From Clostridiales bacterium (lineage in GTDB: Bacteria > Bacillota > Clostridia > Lachnospirales > WQUN01), in contig JAISWA010000004.1 in assembly GCA_031271275.1 (NCBI GenBank), positions 1 through 8,475 of the forward strand: a stretch of 8,475 bases of DNA, read 5' to 3'. Below, piece by piece: positions 1 through 7,160 of the stretch. The translations under genes were made by a program, and so were the position numbers. How positions within the stretch are numbered: position 1 is the stretch's first letter; every line of letters starts with the position of its first letter. The notes beneath the pieces are model-generated. The model was not told the DNA's origin. It saw nothing but the letters and a program-made list of their open reading frames with translations, and did not search any database.

Positions 1-1617
1 GTTTATTACGACAGCGCCGGTTCTGAAGTGCCGCAAAATTACCGGCTGAAAAAGCCGGAGCTTGTTTTCGACAAAAGCCGCCGCGTTTTCACGGAAATGC
101 GGCAGATTGCCCGGGACGAGGAGCAATATCCTTTTGACCATTCAAGATTGGCGTTCCAACGGGTTCAGCGCAATATGCTTGCCCGGGTGTTTTACAAACA
201 GGCGATCTTCATGCGGGATTACGCCGACGATTATTCCGGACCTCCGGCGCTGTTCTCCTCTTATTACCCTTATTACCAAATCATGAATTATTATCAGCTT
301 CGCACCTATTTCGCGTGGCGCGCCCGGGCGCGGGAAAATAACATCGCCCCCGTGCCGCTGTCCTACGTCTATTTGTATGTGTATGAGCTCTTAAACCATA
401 TCGGCGTGGCAAGCCCGGAAGAAGGGCTTGATAAACTGATGGCGCTTTGGCGCGCCTTTCGGGCGTTGGATTCGACCGTCGGCCGGTATATCTTGCGTTG
501 GGTCAAGGATTACCACGGGTATTATCCGCTGCCGCGTACTTTCGGCGCGTTTTTGGCGGAAAACGGGCTGCAATTACAGTACCCGGAAAGTTACCCCCGG
601 GAGGCTTTTATAGAATTTGACTTTAACTGGCTCCTGTCCGTTTCAAAGTACCGCGTCACCGCGTCGGCGTTCTGGAAAGAGGAGACAAAAGGGCTGATTA
701 CCGGCTGCGTGGAACAGGTACTCAGGGAATTTCAAACCCTTTGCGAAAATGAAAAGTTATGTTTCCATCAGATAGCCTATAAAATTTCGCCCAAGAAAGC
801 CGCGTGGCACCCCTTTGACGGCGCGTTGTTCTTTCAAAAGCCCGGGCAGCCCGACCGCGCCGCCGCCCTTTCTGAAAATGAAATTTATTTTTGCTATAAT
901 CAGGAATGGAGCGCTGTTTCCATCGCCGACGGCAACAGGGCGATAGCGGGGTATATCCTCAGGCAGACGGAAAAGGCGCTGCGGGCGGCGACGGGCTTCA
1001 AACACAAAATGACCGCTAACTACAACGCGGTGGATATTAATACCCGCCGAAAATTATCGGAAAAGGGGATATCCCTTGAAGCGCTGATCCACAAAACCGC
1101 CGCGGAATTTTTTACCCAATTCAACCGCACGGTGGTGGAGGTGGACGAGCGCAGCCTGGAACGGATACGCCGGGAAGCCCTCGACACCCAGGCAAAACTC
1201 ATCGTAGGGGAAGACGAGGGCGCGAAAAAAACGGTGGCGCGGGAATCCTCGGTGCAGTCAGCAGACCTAATCCATAAAGAAACCGACGCGGCCACAACCG
1301 CCGAACCGCCCGTTACAGCCGCTCCCCCCGAAAACAACTGGGACCGGTTCCGGCGTTCCCTTTCCGAAACGGAAGCCGCCGTCCTCACCATACTACTGTT
1401 GGAATCAAAAGATAACCCGCCCGCCGGTTCGCGCGGGTTCACGCCCGGGGAACCCCTCGCCGGCGCGGAAGGCGTTTTGCCGGAAGTGCTCGCGGACGGT
1501 ATCAACCAAAAAGCCCAGGACGCTATCGGCGACAATATTTTGGAATACCACGGCGAAATGGAAATTTACGAGGAATATAGGGAAGCACTAAAGACGGTGA
1601 TTACACATGGCGGCTGA
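1..1617 (+). CDS. TerB_N/TerB_C domain protein, 5' partial, first gene of an ATPase-helicase cassette
   Basis: The reading frame is open from base 1, so the true start probably lies upstream; an internal GTG at 28 is the first possible start in view and residues are numbered from it. Residues ~10-235 look like TerB_N: aromatic-rich helices with the pattern YYQLRTYFAWR (88-98), SYVYLYVYELLN (112-123) and RWVKDYHGYY (157-166). Residues ~350-525 look like TerB_C, with the closing pattern ADGINQKAQDAIGDNILE (489-506) and an acidic helix after it. A Thr/Ala/Pro-rich linker (~400-437) precedes the last helices, and a Gly/Pro-rich loop (~463-482) interrupts them. No catalytic motif, signal peptide or membrane segment is seen. 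TerB-type domains occur in tellurite/stress systems and are predicted to have roles in phage restriction, but their biochemistry is unclear. I infer a scaffold or sensor partner for the two NTPases that follow. The gene overlaps the next by 11 nt. The domain call is from remembered family patterns. Confidence 0.8.
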   Translation, partial: VYYDSAGSEVPQNYRLKKPELVFDKSRRVFTEMRQIARDEEQYPFDHSRLAFQRVQRNMLARVFYKQAIFMRDYADDYSGPPALFSSYYPYYQIMNYYQLRTYFAWRARARENNIAPVPLSYVYLYVYELLNHIGVASPEEGLDKLMALWRAFRALDSTVGRYILRWVKDYHGYYPLPRTFGAFLAENGLQLQYPESYPREAFIEFDFNWLLSVSKYRVTASAFWKEETKGLITGCVEQVLREFQTLCENEKLCFHQIAYKISPKKAAWHPFDGALFFQKPGQPDRAAALSENEIYFCYNQEWSAVSIADGNRAIAGYILRQTEKALRAATGFKHKMTANYNAVDINTRRKLSEKGISLEALIHKTAAEFFTQFNRTVVEVDERSLERIRREALDTQAKLIVGEDEGAKKTVARESSVQSADLIHKETDAATTAEPPVTAAPPENNWDRFRRSLSETEAAVLTILLLESKDNPPAGSRGFTPGEPLAGAEGVLPEVLADGINQKAQDAIGDNILEYHGEMEIYEEYREALKTVITHGG

Positions 1618-2977
1618 GACGCCGAAACGAATCGCGAACATTATTTTAAACGCGCTGAAAGGCGGCGTGGTTCCCCGCGTCGGGTTGGAATACGTCACGG
1701 TGGGGCGCGCCCGGGAAATTGAAACGATTTTGCGGGACATAGCCATCATCGAGGAAGGCGGCGCGTCCTTCCGGTTTGTGGTGGGCAAGTACGGCAGCGG
1801 GAAAAGTTTTCTGCTGCAAACCATCCGCAACCACGCCTGCGAGCGGGGCTTCGTGGTGGTGGACGCCGACCTTTCCCCGGAGCGGCGTTTCGCCGGAACC
1901 AAAGGGCAGGGGCTTGCCACGTACAAAGAATTGATACAGAACATGTCCACCCGTTCAAAGCCCGACGGCGGCGCCTTGCCGCTGATATTGGAAAAATGGA
2001 TTTCCGGCATACAGTTAAAAGTGCGGGAGGAAACCGGTCAGGCGACAGGCGGCGCGGAAGCGCGTAACGGGGTCGCAAATACCCTCGCGGGTTCCGCAAG
2101 CCGGAATTTTGATTCGTTGGTGGAGGAACGCATTTACGCCGTGGCGGGCAAGCTTGAGGGCATGGTCAACGGCTTCGAGTTCGCCAAAGCCGTCGCCGCC
2201 TATTACCGCGCCCATGTGGAGGGCGACGGCGCGAAAAAGTCCAACGCGCTCAAGTGGTTCCGGGGCGAATACGTCACGCGCAAAGAGGCGAAAGCCGACC
2301 TTGACATCCACCTCACCGTCACCGACGAAAACTGGTACGACTTTTTGAAAATTTTCGCGGCGTTTATGGCGGGGGCGGAGTATCGGGGCATGATCGTGGT
2401 GATTGACGAGTTGGTCAACATCTACAAAATCCCCAACTCCGTCACCCGGCAGAACAATTATGAAAAAATCCTGACCCTGTACAACGACGTGCTGCAGGGC
2501 AAGGCAAAGCATATCGGCTTCCTCATGGGCGGAACGCCCCAGTGTATCGAGGACAGGTACCGGGGCGTTTACAGTTACGAAGCGCTGCGTTCCCGGCTTG
2601 CGGAAGGGCATTTCGCCCAAGACGGGCTGCGGGATTTGTCCGCGCCCATCATCCGGTTGGAAATGCTCACCCAGGAAGAAATGTACGTGTTGGTGGAAAA
2701 GCTTCGCGACATGCACGCCAAGCTCTACGAATACGCGCCGTTTTTTACCCACGAGGATTTGCTTTATTTCCTCACCGTGGAATACAACCGCGTGGGGGCG
2801 CAAACGCACATCACCCCCCGGGAAATCATCCGGGATTTTATCGAGCTGACCAACATCCTCCACCAGAACCCGGACATAAACATGCGGAGCCTGCTTGCGG
2901 GCAACAGCTTCGAACTGGCGAAGGACGGGCTTTCGGAGGAGCAAATCCACAGCGAGTTCGCGGGGTTTGAGATATGA
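1607..2977 (+). CDS. BREX-type ATP-binding protein (DUF2791 P-loop ATPase, BrxD-like)
   Basis: This is a 456-residue soluble AAA/STAND-like ATPase. The Walker A motif is GKYGSGKS (60-67, K66), preceded by the strand FRFVV. The Walker B motif is MIVVIDE (262-268, D267 and E268), in the hydrophobic-then-DE form needed for hydrolysis. VDADLSPERRF (85-95) after the P-loop, and GGTPQCIEDRYRG then SYEALRSRL (308-331), match the sensor region of DUF2791 proteins. The C-terminal third is helical and ends with a TPREIIRDF segment (403-411) resembling a winged-helix or lid element. The family includes BrxD of type 2 and 6 BREX loci. The ATG at 1607 lies inside the end of the TerB gene; GGTGA at 1596-1600, 6 nt upstream, can pair with the 16S 3' end, so coupled translation is likely. 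The stop overlaps the helicase start in ATGA. Function beyond ATP hydrolysis is unknown; remodelling or loading a partner on DNA is inferred. Confidence 0.85.
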   Translation: MAAETPKRIANIILNALKGGVVPRVGLEYVTVGRAREIETILRDIAIIEEGGASFRFVVGKYGSGKSFLLQTIRNHACERGFVVVDADLSPERRFAGTKGQGLATYKELIQNMSTRSKPDGGALPLILEKWISGIQLKVREETGQATGGAEARNGVANTLAGSASRNFDSLVEERIYAVAGKLEGMVNGFEFAKAVAAYYRAHVEGDGAKKSNALKWFRGEYVTRKEAKADLDIHLTVTDENWYDFLKIFAAFMAGAEYRGMIVVIDELVNIYKIPNSVTRQNNYEKILTLYNDVLQGKAKHIGFLMGGTPQCIEDRYRGVYSYEALRSRLAEGHFAQDGLRDLSAPIIRLEMLTQEEMYVLVEKLRDMHAKLYEYAPFFTHEDLLYFLTVEYNRVGAQTHITPREIIRDFIELTNILHQNPDINMRSLLAGNSFELAKDGLSEEQIHSEFAGFEI

Positions 2978-5280
2978 CAGCGGACAGGACGGGCGGGCAG
3001 TCCGCGTTTGAGCGGTTGGCACCGTTCATACAGGATTTTATTTATCAAAATAACTGGACGGAAATCCGGGGCATACAAATCGCGGCTTGCGGCGTTATTT
3101 TCGACACGGACAGCAACCTGCTGCTTTCCTCCGGCACGGCTTCCGGCAAAACCGAAGCGGCGTTCCTTCCCGTGCTGACGGAACTTTACAACCACCCGTC
3201 CCGCTCCGTGGGCGTGATGTACATCAGCCCGCTTAAAGCGCTGATTAACGACCAGTTTAAACGGTTGGACCAACTGCTGCTGGAATCGGGAATACCCGTT
3301 TGCAAATGGCACGGCGACGCGCCGGTGAAACAAAAAAACGATTTGATTAAAAACCCGCGGGGACTGCTTCAAATCACGCCGGAATCTTTGGAAAGCTTGT
3401 TGATTAACAAACGCGGCGCGTGCGTCAATCTTTTCAGCGATTTACGCTTCGTCATAATAGACGAGGTGCATTATTTTATGCGGGATTTGCGCGGCGTGCA
3501 GGTGCTTTGCCTGTTGGAACGCATTCAGCGGCTGACGGGGAATAATCCGCGCCGCATCGGGCTTTCCGCCACCCTGGGGGATTTGCGGTCGGCAAAGGAC
3601 TGGCTGAACACCGGCTCACACCGGGACTGTATCGCGCCGGTAACGGACGAGGGGAAAAAATCCATACGCCTTCACATGCACCGTTTTGTGCGGGAACTGG
3701 AGCAGCCGACCGCTATCGCCTTGCCGGAAAAAGCGGTTAACCACGCCGCGAATCCTGACGGGAGCGACGTTCCCGTTTCCGCGTTGGAATCTTACACCGA
3801 CTCAGGCGACCGCGCCCACTTCGAATATCTTTTCAAAATGACCCTCGATAAAAAGACCATTATCTTCGCCAATTCCCGTGAGGAGTCGGAATTTATCATC
3901 ACCAACCTGCGGGAGGTGGCGCTAAAGCACAAAGCGCCGGACGTGTACCGCGTGCACCACGGGAACGTTTCCGCGTTGCTGCGGGAGCAGACCGAGGACG
4001 AAATGAAAGCTTCCGAGGAAAAAATCGTCACCAGCGCCACCGTCACGTTGGAACTCGGCATCGACATCGGCTCCCTTGACCAGGCGGTGCAGGTAGGCGC
4101 ACCCGCCACGGTTTCCAGTTTCGCGCAGCGGATTGGCCGCTGCGGGCGGAGGGGGCAGATACCGCAATTATTATTCACCTTTATAGAGAGCATCGACACC
4201 GCCGCCACCGACGCGTTGGGCCCCATCAACTGGGAATTTCTGCGGGCGATCGCCATTATCGAGCTGTACACAAAAGAAAAATGGCTGGAGCCTATGTACG
4301 CGCACAGGCATCCCTACGCGCTGCTGTACCACCAGACCATGAGCTTTTTGAAAAGCGGCGGCGAGCACACCGCCGCGGAGCTTGCCCAATTTATCCTTAC
4401 CCTGGCGCCCTTTAAGCATATTTCACAGGAAGATTATAAAACCCTGCTGACCCATCTCATAGAGATTGAGCATTTGCAAAAGACCGAAAACGGCGGGCTG
4501 ATTATCGGGCGCGCCGGGGAGCGTATCGTCAACCATTTCCATTTTTACACGGTGTTTATCGTTCCCGAGTATTACTTGGTAAAGGAAGAAAACCGCGCCA
4601 TCGGCACAGTGGACAAAATCTTCCCGCCGGGGATACGTTTCTCACTGGCGGGCATCACTTGGGAAACCGTGGACGTAAACACCAGGGCGAAAGTGATTTT
4701 CGTAAAACGCGTGCCGGGCATTTCGGTGGTGGACTGGGACGTGGATTTCGACGCGGAACTGCACACGGTACTGGTGCGAAAGATGCGGGAAATTTTATTG
4801 ACCGACAACGTATACCCTTACATGAGCGAAAGCTGCTCGGAACGCCTGCGGGAACTCCAATACCTTACCCGCAACAGCGGGATTTTGGAAAAAACCGTGA
4901 CGCAACTTTCCGAAAAAAAGTTCGCGATTTTCCCGTGGATAGGCACGCGCCCACTTTTTACGCTGCATTACGCGCTGCTGCAAAAGAAAGTAAAAAGCCG
5001 TATGCCCTGGCGCACCTGCGTTTATTTGGAGGTGTATTTCGACGGGGAGCCGTGGGAACTGGAAGAAATCATACGGGAGATCGTATCGGCGGGGATTGAC
5101 GTGAACGCGCTCCCGCTGCCCGCGGACGCGAGGGTGCGGTCGAAGTACAACGAGTATATCCCGCCCGCGCTGCTCAGGAAGCAGTACGCGGAGGACTTTC
5201 TGGATTACGAGGGGCTGAGGGAAGATGTGCGGGGGAATATGTTTTCCGATTCATTTTCTTTCTCTCCGCGTATATATTAA
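2974..5280 (+). CDS. Lhr-like DEAD/DEAH-box superfamily II helicase (BrxHI-like)
   Basis: This 768-residue protein has a complete superfamily II helicase core. In order: Q-motif glutamine near residue 35; motif I GTASGKTE (54-61, K59); Ia SPLKALINDQ (85-94); Ib TPESL (135-139); motif II DEVH (163-166); motif III SAT (198-200); motif IV IIFANSRE (296-303); motif V SATVTLELGIDIG (354-366); motif VI QRIGRCGRRG (385-394). Past the core, residues ~410-520 are helical and look like a winged-helix region. Residues ~543-582 (GTVDKIFPPGIRFSLAG, then W and V) resemble the beta element of Lhr helicases. The enzyme should translocate on single-stranded nucleic acid using ATP and unwind duplexes; no nuclease domain is evident. 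Lhr-like helicases are the BrxHI partner of BrxD in some BREX loci, which fits the gene before it. The ATG sits in a 4-nt ATGA overlap, so translation is probably coupled. The last ~40 bases are markedly AT-rich compared with the rest. Confidence 0.9.
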   Translation: MTADRTGGQSAFERLAPFIQDFIYQNNWTEIRGIQIAACGVIFDTDSNLLLSSGTASGKTEAAFLPVLTELYNHPSRSVGVMYISPLKALINDQFKRLDQLLLESGIPVCKWHGDAPVKQKNDLIKNPRGLLQITPESLESLLINKRGACVNLFSDLRFVIIDEVHYFMRDLRGVQVLCLLERIQRLTGNNPRRIGLSATLGDLRSAKDWLNTGSHRDCIAPVTDEGKKSIRLHMHRFVRELEQPTAIALPEKAVNHAANPDGSDVPVSALESYTDSGDRAHFEYLFKMTLDKKTIIFANSREESEFIITNLREVALKHKAPDVYRVHHGNVSALLREQTEDEMKASEEKIVTSATVTLELGIDIGSLDQAVQVGAPATVSSFAQRIGRCGRRGQIPQLLFTFIESIDTAATDALGPINWEFLRAIAIIELYTKEKWLEPMYAHRHPYALLYHQTMSFLKSGGEHTAAELAQFILTLAPFKHISQEDYKTLLTHLIEIEHLQKTENGGLIIGRAGERIVNHFHFYTVFIVPEYYLVKEENRAIGTVDKIFPPGIRFSLAGITWETVDVNTRAKVIFVKRVPGISVVDWDVDFDAELHTVLVRKMREILLTDNVYPYMSESCSERLRELQYLTRNSGILEKTVTQLSEKKFAIFPWIGTRPLFTLHYALLQKKVKSRMPWRTCVYLEVYFDGEPWELEEIIREIVSAGIDVNALPLPADARVRSKYNEYIPPALLRKQYAEDFLDYEGLREDVRGNMFSDSFSFSPRIY
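5250..5278 (+). promoter_or_regulatory. Possible weak promoter at the end of the helicase gene
   Basis: TTCATT (5250-5255) and TATATT (5273-5278) are separated by 17 nt in an AT-rich stretch overlapping the last helicase codons. The -10 matches consensus at five of six positions, but the -35 is poor. It could give the small histidine-rich gene its own transcription. Read-through from the cassette would serve equally well, so this is tentative. Confidence 0.25.
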
Positions 5281-5315
5281 AGAATGAAATAAATTTCCGA
5301 AAGGGTTGATTAAAC

Positions 5316-5510
5316 ATGCGCGGAGGACACCACGGGGGATTTCACGGAGGGCATCACGGACACCACGGACATCATGGGCACCACAGGGGATTTGGGCACG
5401 GCGGGTTTTTCCGCCCGCGGCACCATCACCATCATCACGGTTGCGGCTGCCTTACGCTTGTGATCGGCGCGCTGTCGCTTGGGGCGATGCTGATGGCGTT
5501 TTTGCTGTGA
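5316..5510 (+). CDS. Small histidine-rich, single-pass membrane protein
   Basis: This 64-residue protein contains 18 histidines. Residues 5-23 carry four HH pairs spaced by single glycines, residues 36-41 are an uninterrupted run of six His, and C43-G-C45 follows directly. Residues 46-64 are hydrophobic (LTLVIGALSLGAMLMAFLL) and form one membrane segment ending at the C-terminus, so the protein is tail-anchored in form. The arginines (2, 24, 33, 35) all lie before the membrane segment, which by the positive-inside rule puts the His-rich part in the cytoplasm. Binding of Ni, Zn, Cu or Co is inferred from the His and Cys content; no specific family is recognised. AAAGGG at 5300-5305 lies 10 nt before the ATG as a likely ribosome site. 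The gene begins 35 nt after the helicase stop and ends before a terminator, so it may be cotranscribed with the cassette. His codons mix CAC and CAT within the repeats, favouring a real coding gene. Confidence 0.75.
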   Translation: MRGGHHGGFHGGHHGHHGHHGHHRGFGHGGFFRPRHHHHHHGCGCLTLVIGALSLGAMLMAFLL

Positions 5511-5552
5511 AAATATAAAAAACTACGGGCGAAATAAAATGGGATTGGCAAG

Positions 5553-5576
5553 CGAGTGTTAACGCACTCGTTTTTT
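5553..5576 (+). terminator. Rho-independent terminator
   Basis: CGAGTG (5553-5558) and CACTCG (5565-5570) form a perfect six-base-pair stem around a short TTAACG loop. Six T residues (5571-5576) follow immediately. Flanking A residues on the left can pair with the first Ts and lengthen the stem. It lies 42 nt after the histidine-rich gene and closes the rightward unit. It also separates that unit from the pncB promoter. Confidence 0.88.
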
Positions 5577-5604
5577 CTGCGAATAACTGCGTAGCGCGGA
5601 ACGG

Positions 5605-5633
5605 TTGAACCTGCCCGTCAGAATTTGTATAAT
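5605..5633 (+). promoter_or_regulatory. Sigma-70/sigma-A type promoter of pncB
   Basis: TTGAAC (5605-5610) is followed after exactly 17 nt by a perfect TATAAT (5628-5633). Transcription should start near 5640, giving a leader of about 30 nt before the pncB ATG at 5670. The -35 lies in a short near-palindrome (GGTTGAACC, 5603-5611). No convincing NiaR- or NrtR-type operator was recognised around it. Confidence 0.8.
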
Positions 5634-5669
5634 CCTATAAATCTCTGGCACATCAGAAAGGTCTTATCC

Positions 5670-7130
5670 ATGCGCGCGCTTTCCCTTCTCACCGATTTTT
5701 ATGAACTCACCATGATGCAGGCGTATTTTCACGCGGAGCGGCACGAAGGTCGCAAGCAGTCCGCCGTTTTTGACATGTTCTACCGGGAAAACCCGGACGG
5801 CAACGGTTACGCCATTGCCGCGGGGCTTGCGCAGGCGGTGGACTATATTAAGAATTTGCGTTTCTCCGGCGAGGATATCGCGTACCTGCGTTCCACGAAT
5901 ACGTTCACGGAAGAATTTCTGGATTATCTTACCCGTTTCAAATTCACCGGGGATATCAGCGCGGTGCCGGAGGGCACGGTGGTGTTCCCAAACGAGCCGC
6001 TGCTTACGGTGAAAGCGCCAGTGACGGAAGCGCAGGTTATTGAGACCGCGATGCTTAACATCATCAATCACCAAAGCTTAATCGCCACAAAAGCCGCCCG
6101 TATCGTGCTTGCGGCGCGGGGCGACTCCGTGTTGGAATTCGGTCTGCGCCGGGCGCAGGGGCCGGACGCGGGCATATACGGCGCGCGCGCCGCGGTGATA
6201 GGCGGCTGCAACGCCACCAGTAACGTACTTGCCGGGCGGCTGTTTAATATTCCCGTGCGGGGAACCCACGCCCACAGTTGGGTCATGAGCTTCGGCGACG
6301 AGTTGGAAGCTTTCCGCCGTTACGCGGAACTGTACCCGCAGGCGTGCATTTTGTTGGCGGACACTTATGACACGCTGAAGTCCGGCGTGCCCAACGCCAT
6401 AAAAGTTTTTGGCGAAATGAAGGCGAAGGGTATACCGCTGACAAATTACGGAATACGCCTCGACAGCGGAGACCTGGCGTACCTTTCCAAGAAAGCGCGG
6501 CGGATGCTCGACGCCGCGGGCTTCACCGGCGCGGTGGTCAGCGCGTCAAGCGACTTGGACGAGCATTTGATTGCCGATTTAAAATTGCAGGGGGCGGCGA
6601 TTACCACCTGGGGCGTGGGCACCAACCTGATTACCTCGCGGGATTACCCCGCGTTCGGCGGCGTGTACAAAATGGTTTCAGTGTCTACCAACGGCGGGCC
6701 GTGGCAGCCGAAGATCAAGCTTTCCGAGAACCCCGTTAAAATCACCAACCCGGGGGAAAAGAAAATTTTCAGGCTGTACGACGGGGCTACGGGGAAAATC
6801 AAGGCGGATTTAATCGCGTTGGCGGACGAAGCCCTTGACAACAGCACCAATTTAACCATCTTCGACCCCCTTGCCACATGGAAGCGCATGACGCTTAAAG
6901 CAAAAACCTTCAATGTGCGCGAGCTGCTCGAGCCGGTTTTTGTAAAGGGCGAATGCGTTTATCCGGAACGGGCGGTAACGGACATACGCGCCTATTCGGC
7001 GGCGGAGCAGAACACGCTTTGGGACGAGCACCGGCGGCTGACCAACCCGCACCCCGTTCCGGTGGATTTGTCCCAACGGCTGTATGATTTAAAACAGGAT
7101 TTGATCGCGGAAATCAGGGGAACAAAGTAA
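5670..7130 (+). CDS. pncB: Nicotinate phosphoribosyltransferase
   Basis: This 486-residue cytosolic enzyme makes nicotinate mononucleotide from nicotinate and PRPP, with ATP hydrolysis, in the Preiss-Handler route of NAD salvage. The N-terminus LLTDFYELTMMQAYF (6-20) is characteristic of the family. LEFGLRRAQGPDAG (155-168) and GTHAHSW (198-204) follow; H202 corresponds by position to the histidine that is phosphorylated in the cycle. GIRLDSGDLAYLS (261-273) and GVGTNL (315-320) are the conserved substrate and phosphate-binding loops. The length fits the roughly 480-490 residue Gram-positive form. I chose the ATG at 5670 because AGAAAGG (5655-5661) lies 8 nt upstream. A longer frame from TTG at 5625 would start inside the promoter -10 and upstream of the predicted transcription start. 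The gene has its own promoter after a terminator and shares a transcript with the PfkB-family kinase 30 nt downstream. All key motifs look intact. Confidence 0.95.
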   Translation: MRALSLLTDFYELTMMQAYFHAERHEGRKQSAVFDMFYRENPDGNGYAIAAGLAQAVDYIKNLRFSGEDIAYLRSTNTFTEEFLDYLTRFKFTGDISAVPEGTVVFPNEPLLTVKAPVTEAQVIETAMLNIINHQSLIATKAARIVLAARGDSVLEFGLRRAQGPDAGIYGARAAVIGGCNATSNVLAGRLFNIPVRGTHAHSWVMSFGDELEAFRRYAELYPQACILLADTYDTLKSGVPNAIKVFGEMKAKGIPLTNYGIRLDSGDLAYLSKKARRMLDAAGFTGAVVSASSDLDEHLIADLKLQGAAITTWGVGTNLITSRDYPAFGGVYKMVSVSTNGGPWQPKIKLSENPVKITNPGEKKIFRLYDGATGKIKADLIALADEALDNSTNLTIFDPLATWKRMTLKAKTFNVRELLEPVFVKGECVYPERAVTDIRAYSAAEQNTLWDEHRRLTNPHPVPVDLSQRLYDLKQDLIAEIRGTK

Positions 7131-7147
7131 ACGCGTTTTTATAAAAC

Positions 7148-7154
7148 AGGAGGG
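7148..7154 (+). promoter_or_regulatory. Strong ribosome binding site of the PfkB-family kinase
   Basis: AGGAGGG lies 6 nt before the ATG at 7161. It is the strongest Shine-Dalgarno match in the window and fixes the kinase start. It suggests the second gene of the operon is translated independently of pncB. Confidence 0.8.
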
Positions 7155-7160
7155 CTGTGT

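Noticed and set aside
1020..1535. Antisense open frame of 171 codons opposite the TerB gene
   Set aside because: Its translation is Ser/Arg/Pro-rich and shows no motif, and the opposite strand carries the conserved TerB_C pattern.
2015..3022. Long antisense open frame of 335 codons opposite the ATPase gene
   Set aside because: It lies wholly opposite a gene with clear Walker motifs, has no recognisable domain or ribosome site, and is expected from GC-rich third positions.
5306..5518. 70-codon Arg/Pro-rich frame overlapping the His-rich gene
   Set aside because: It is the shifted reading of the same repeats; the His-rich frame has a better ribosome site, a sensible membrane segment and synonymous codon variation.
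5577..5669. Possible NAD-responsive operator (NiaR or NrtR) or riboswitch before pncB
   Set aside because: Only the short near-palindrome GGTTGAACC at the -35 was found. It does not resemble the operators I know, and the 30-nt leader is too short for a riboswitch.
7131..7147. Terminator between pncB and the kinase
   Set aside because: AAACGCGTTT followed by Ts is a palindrome with no room for a loop and a weak stem, so read-through is expected.
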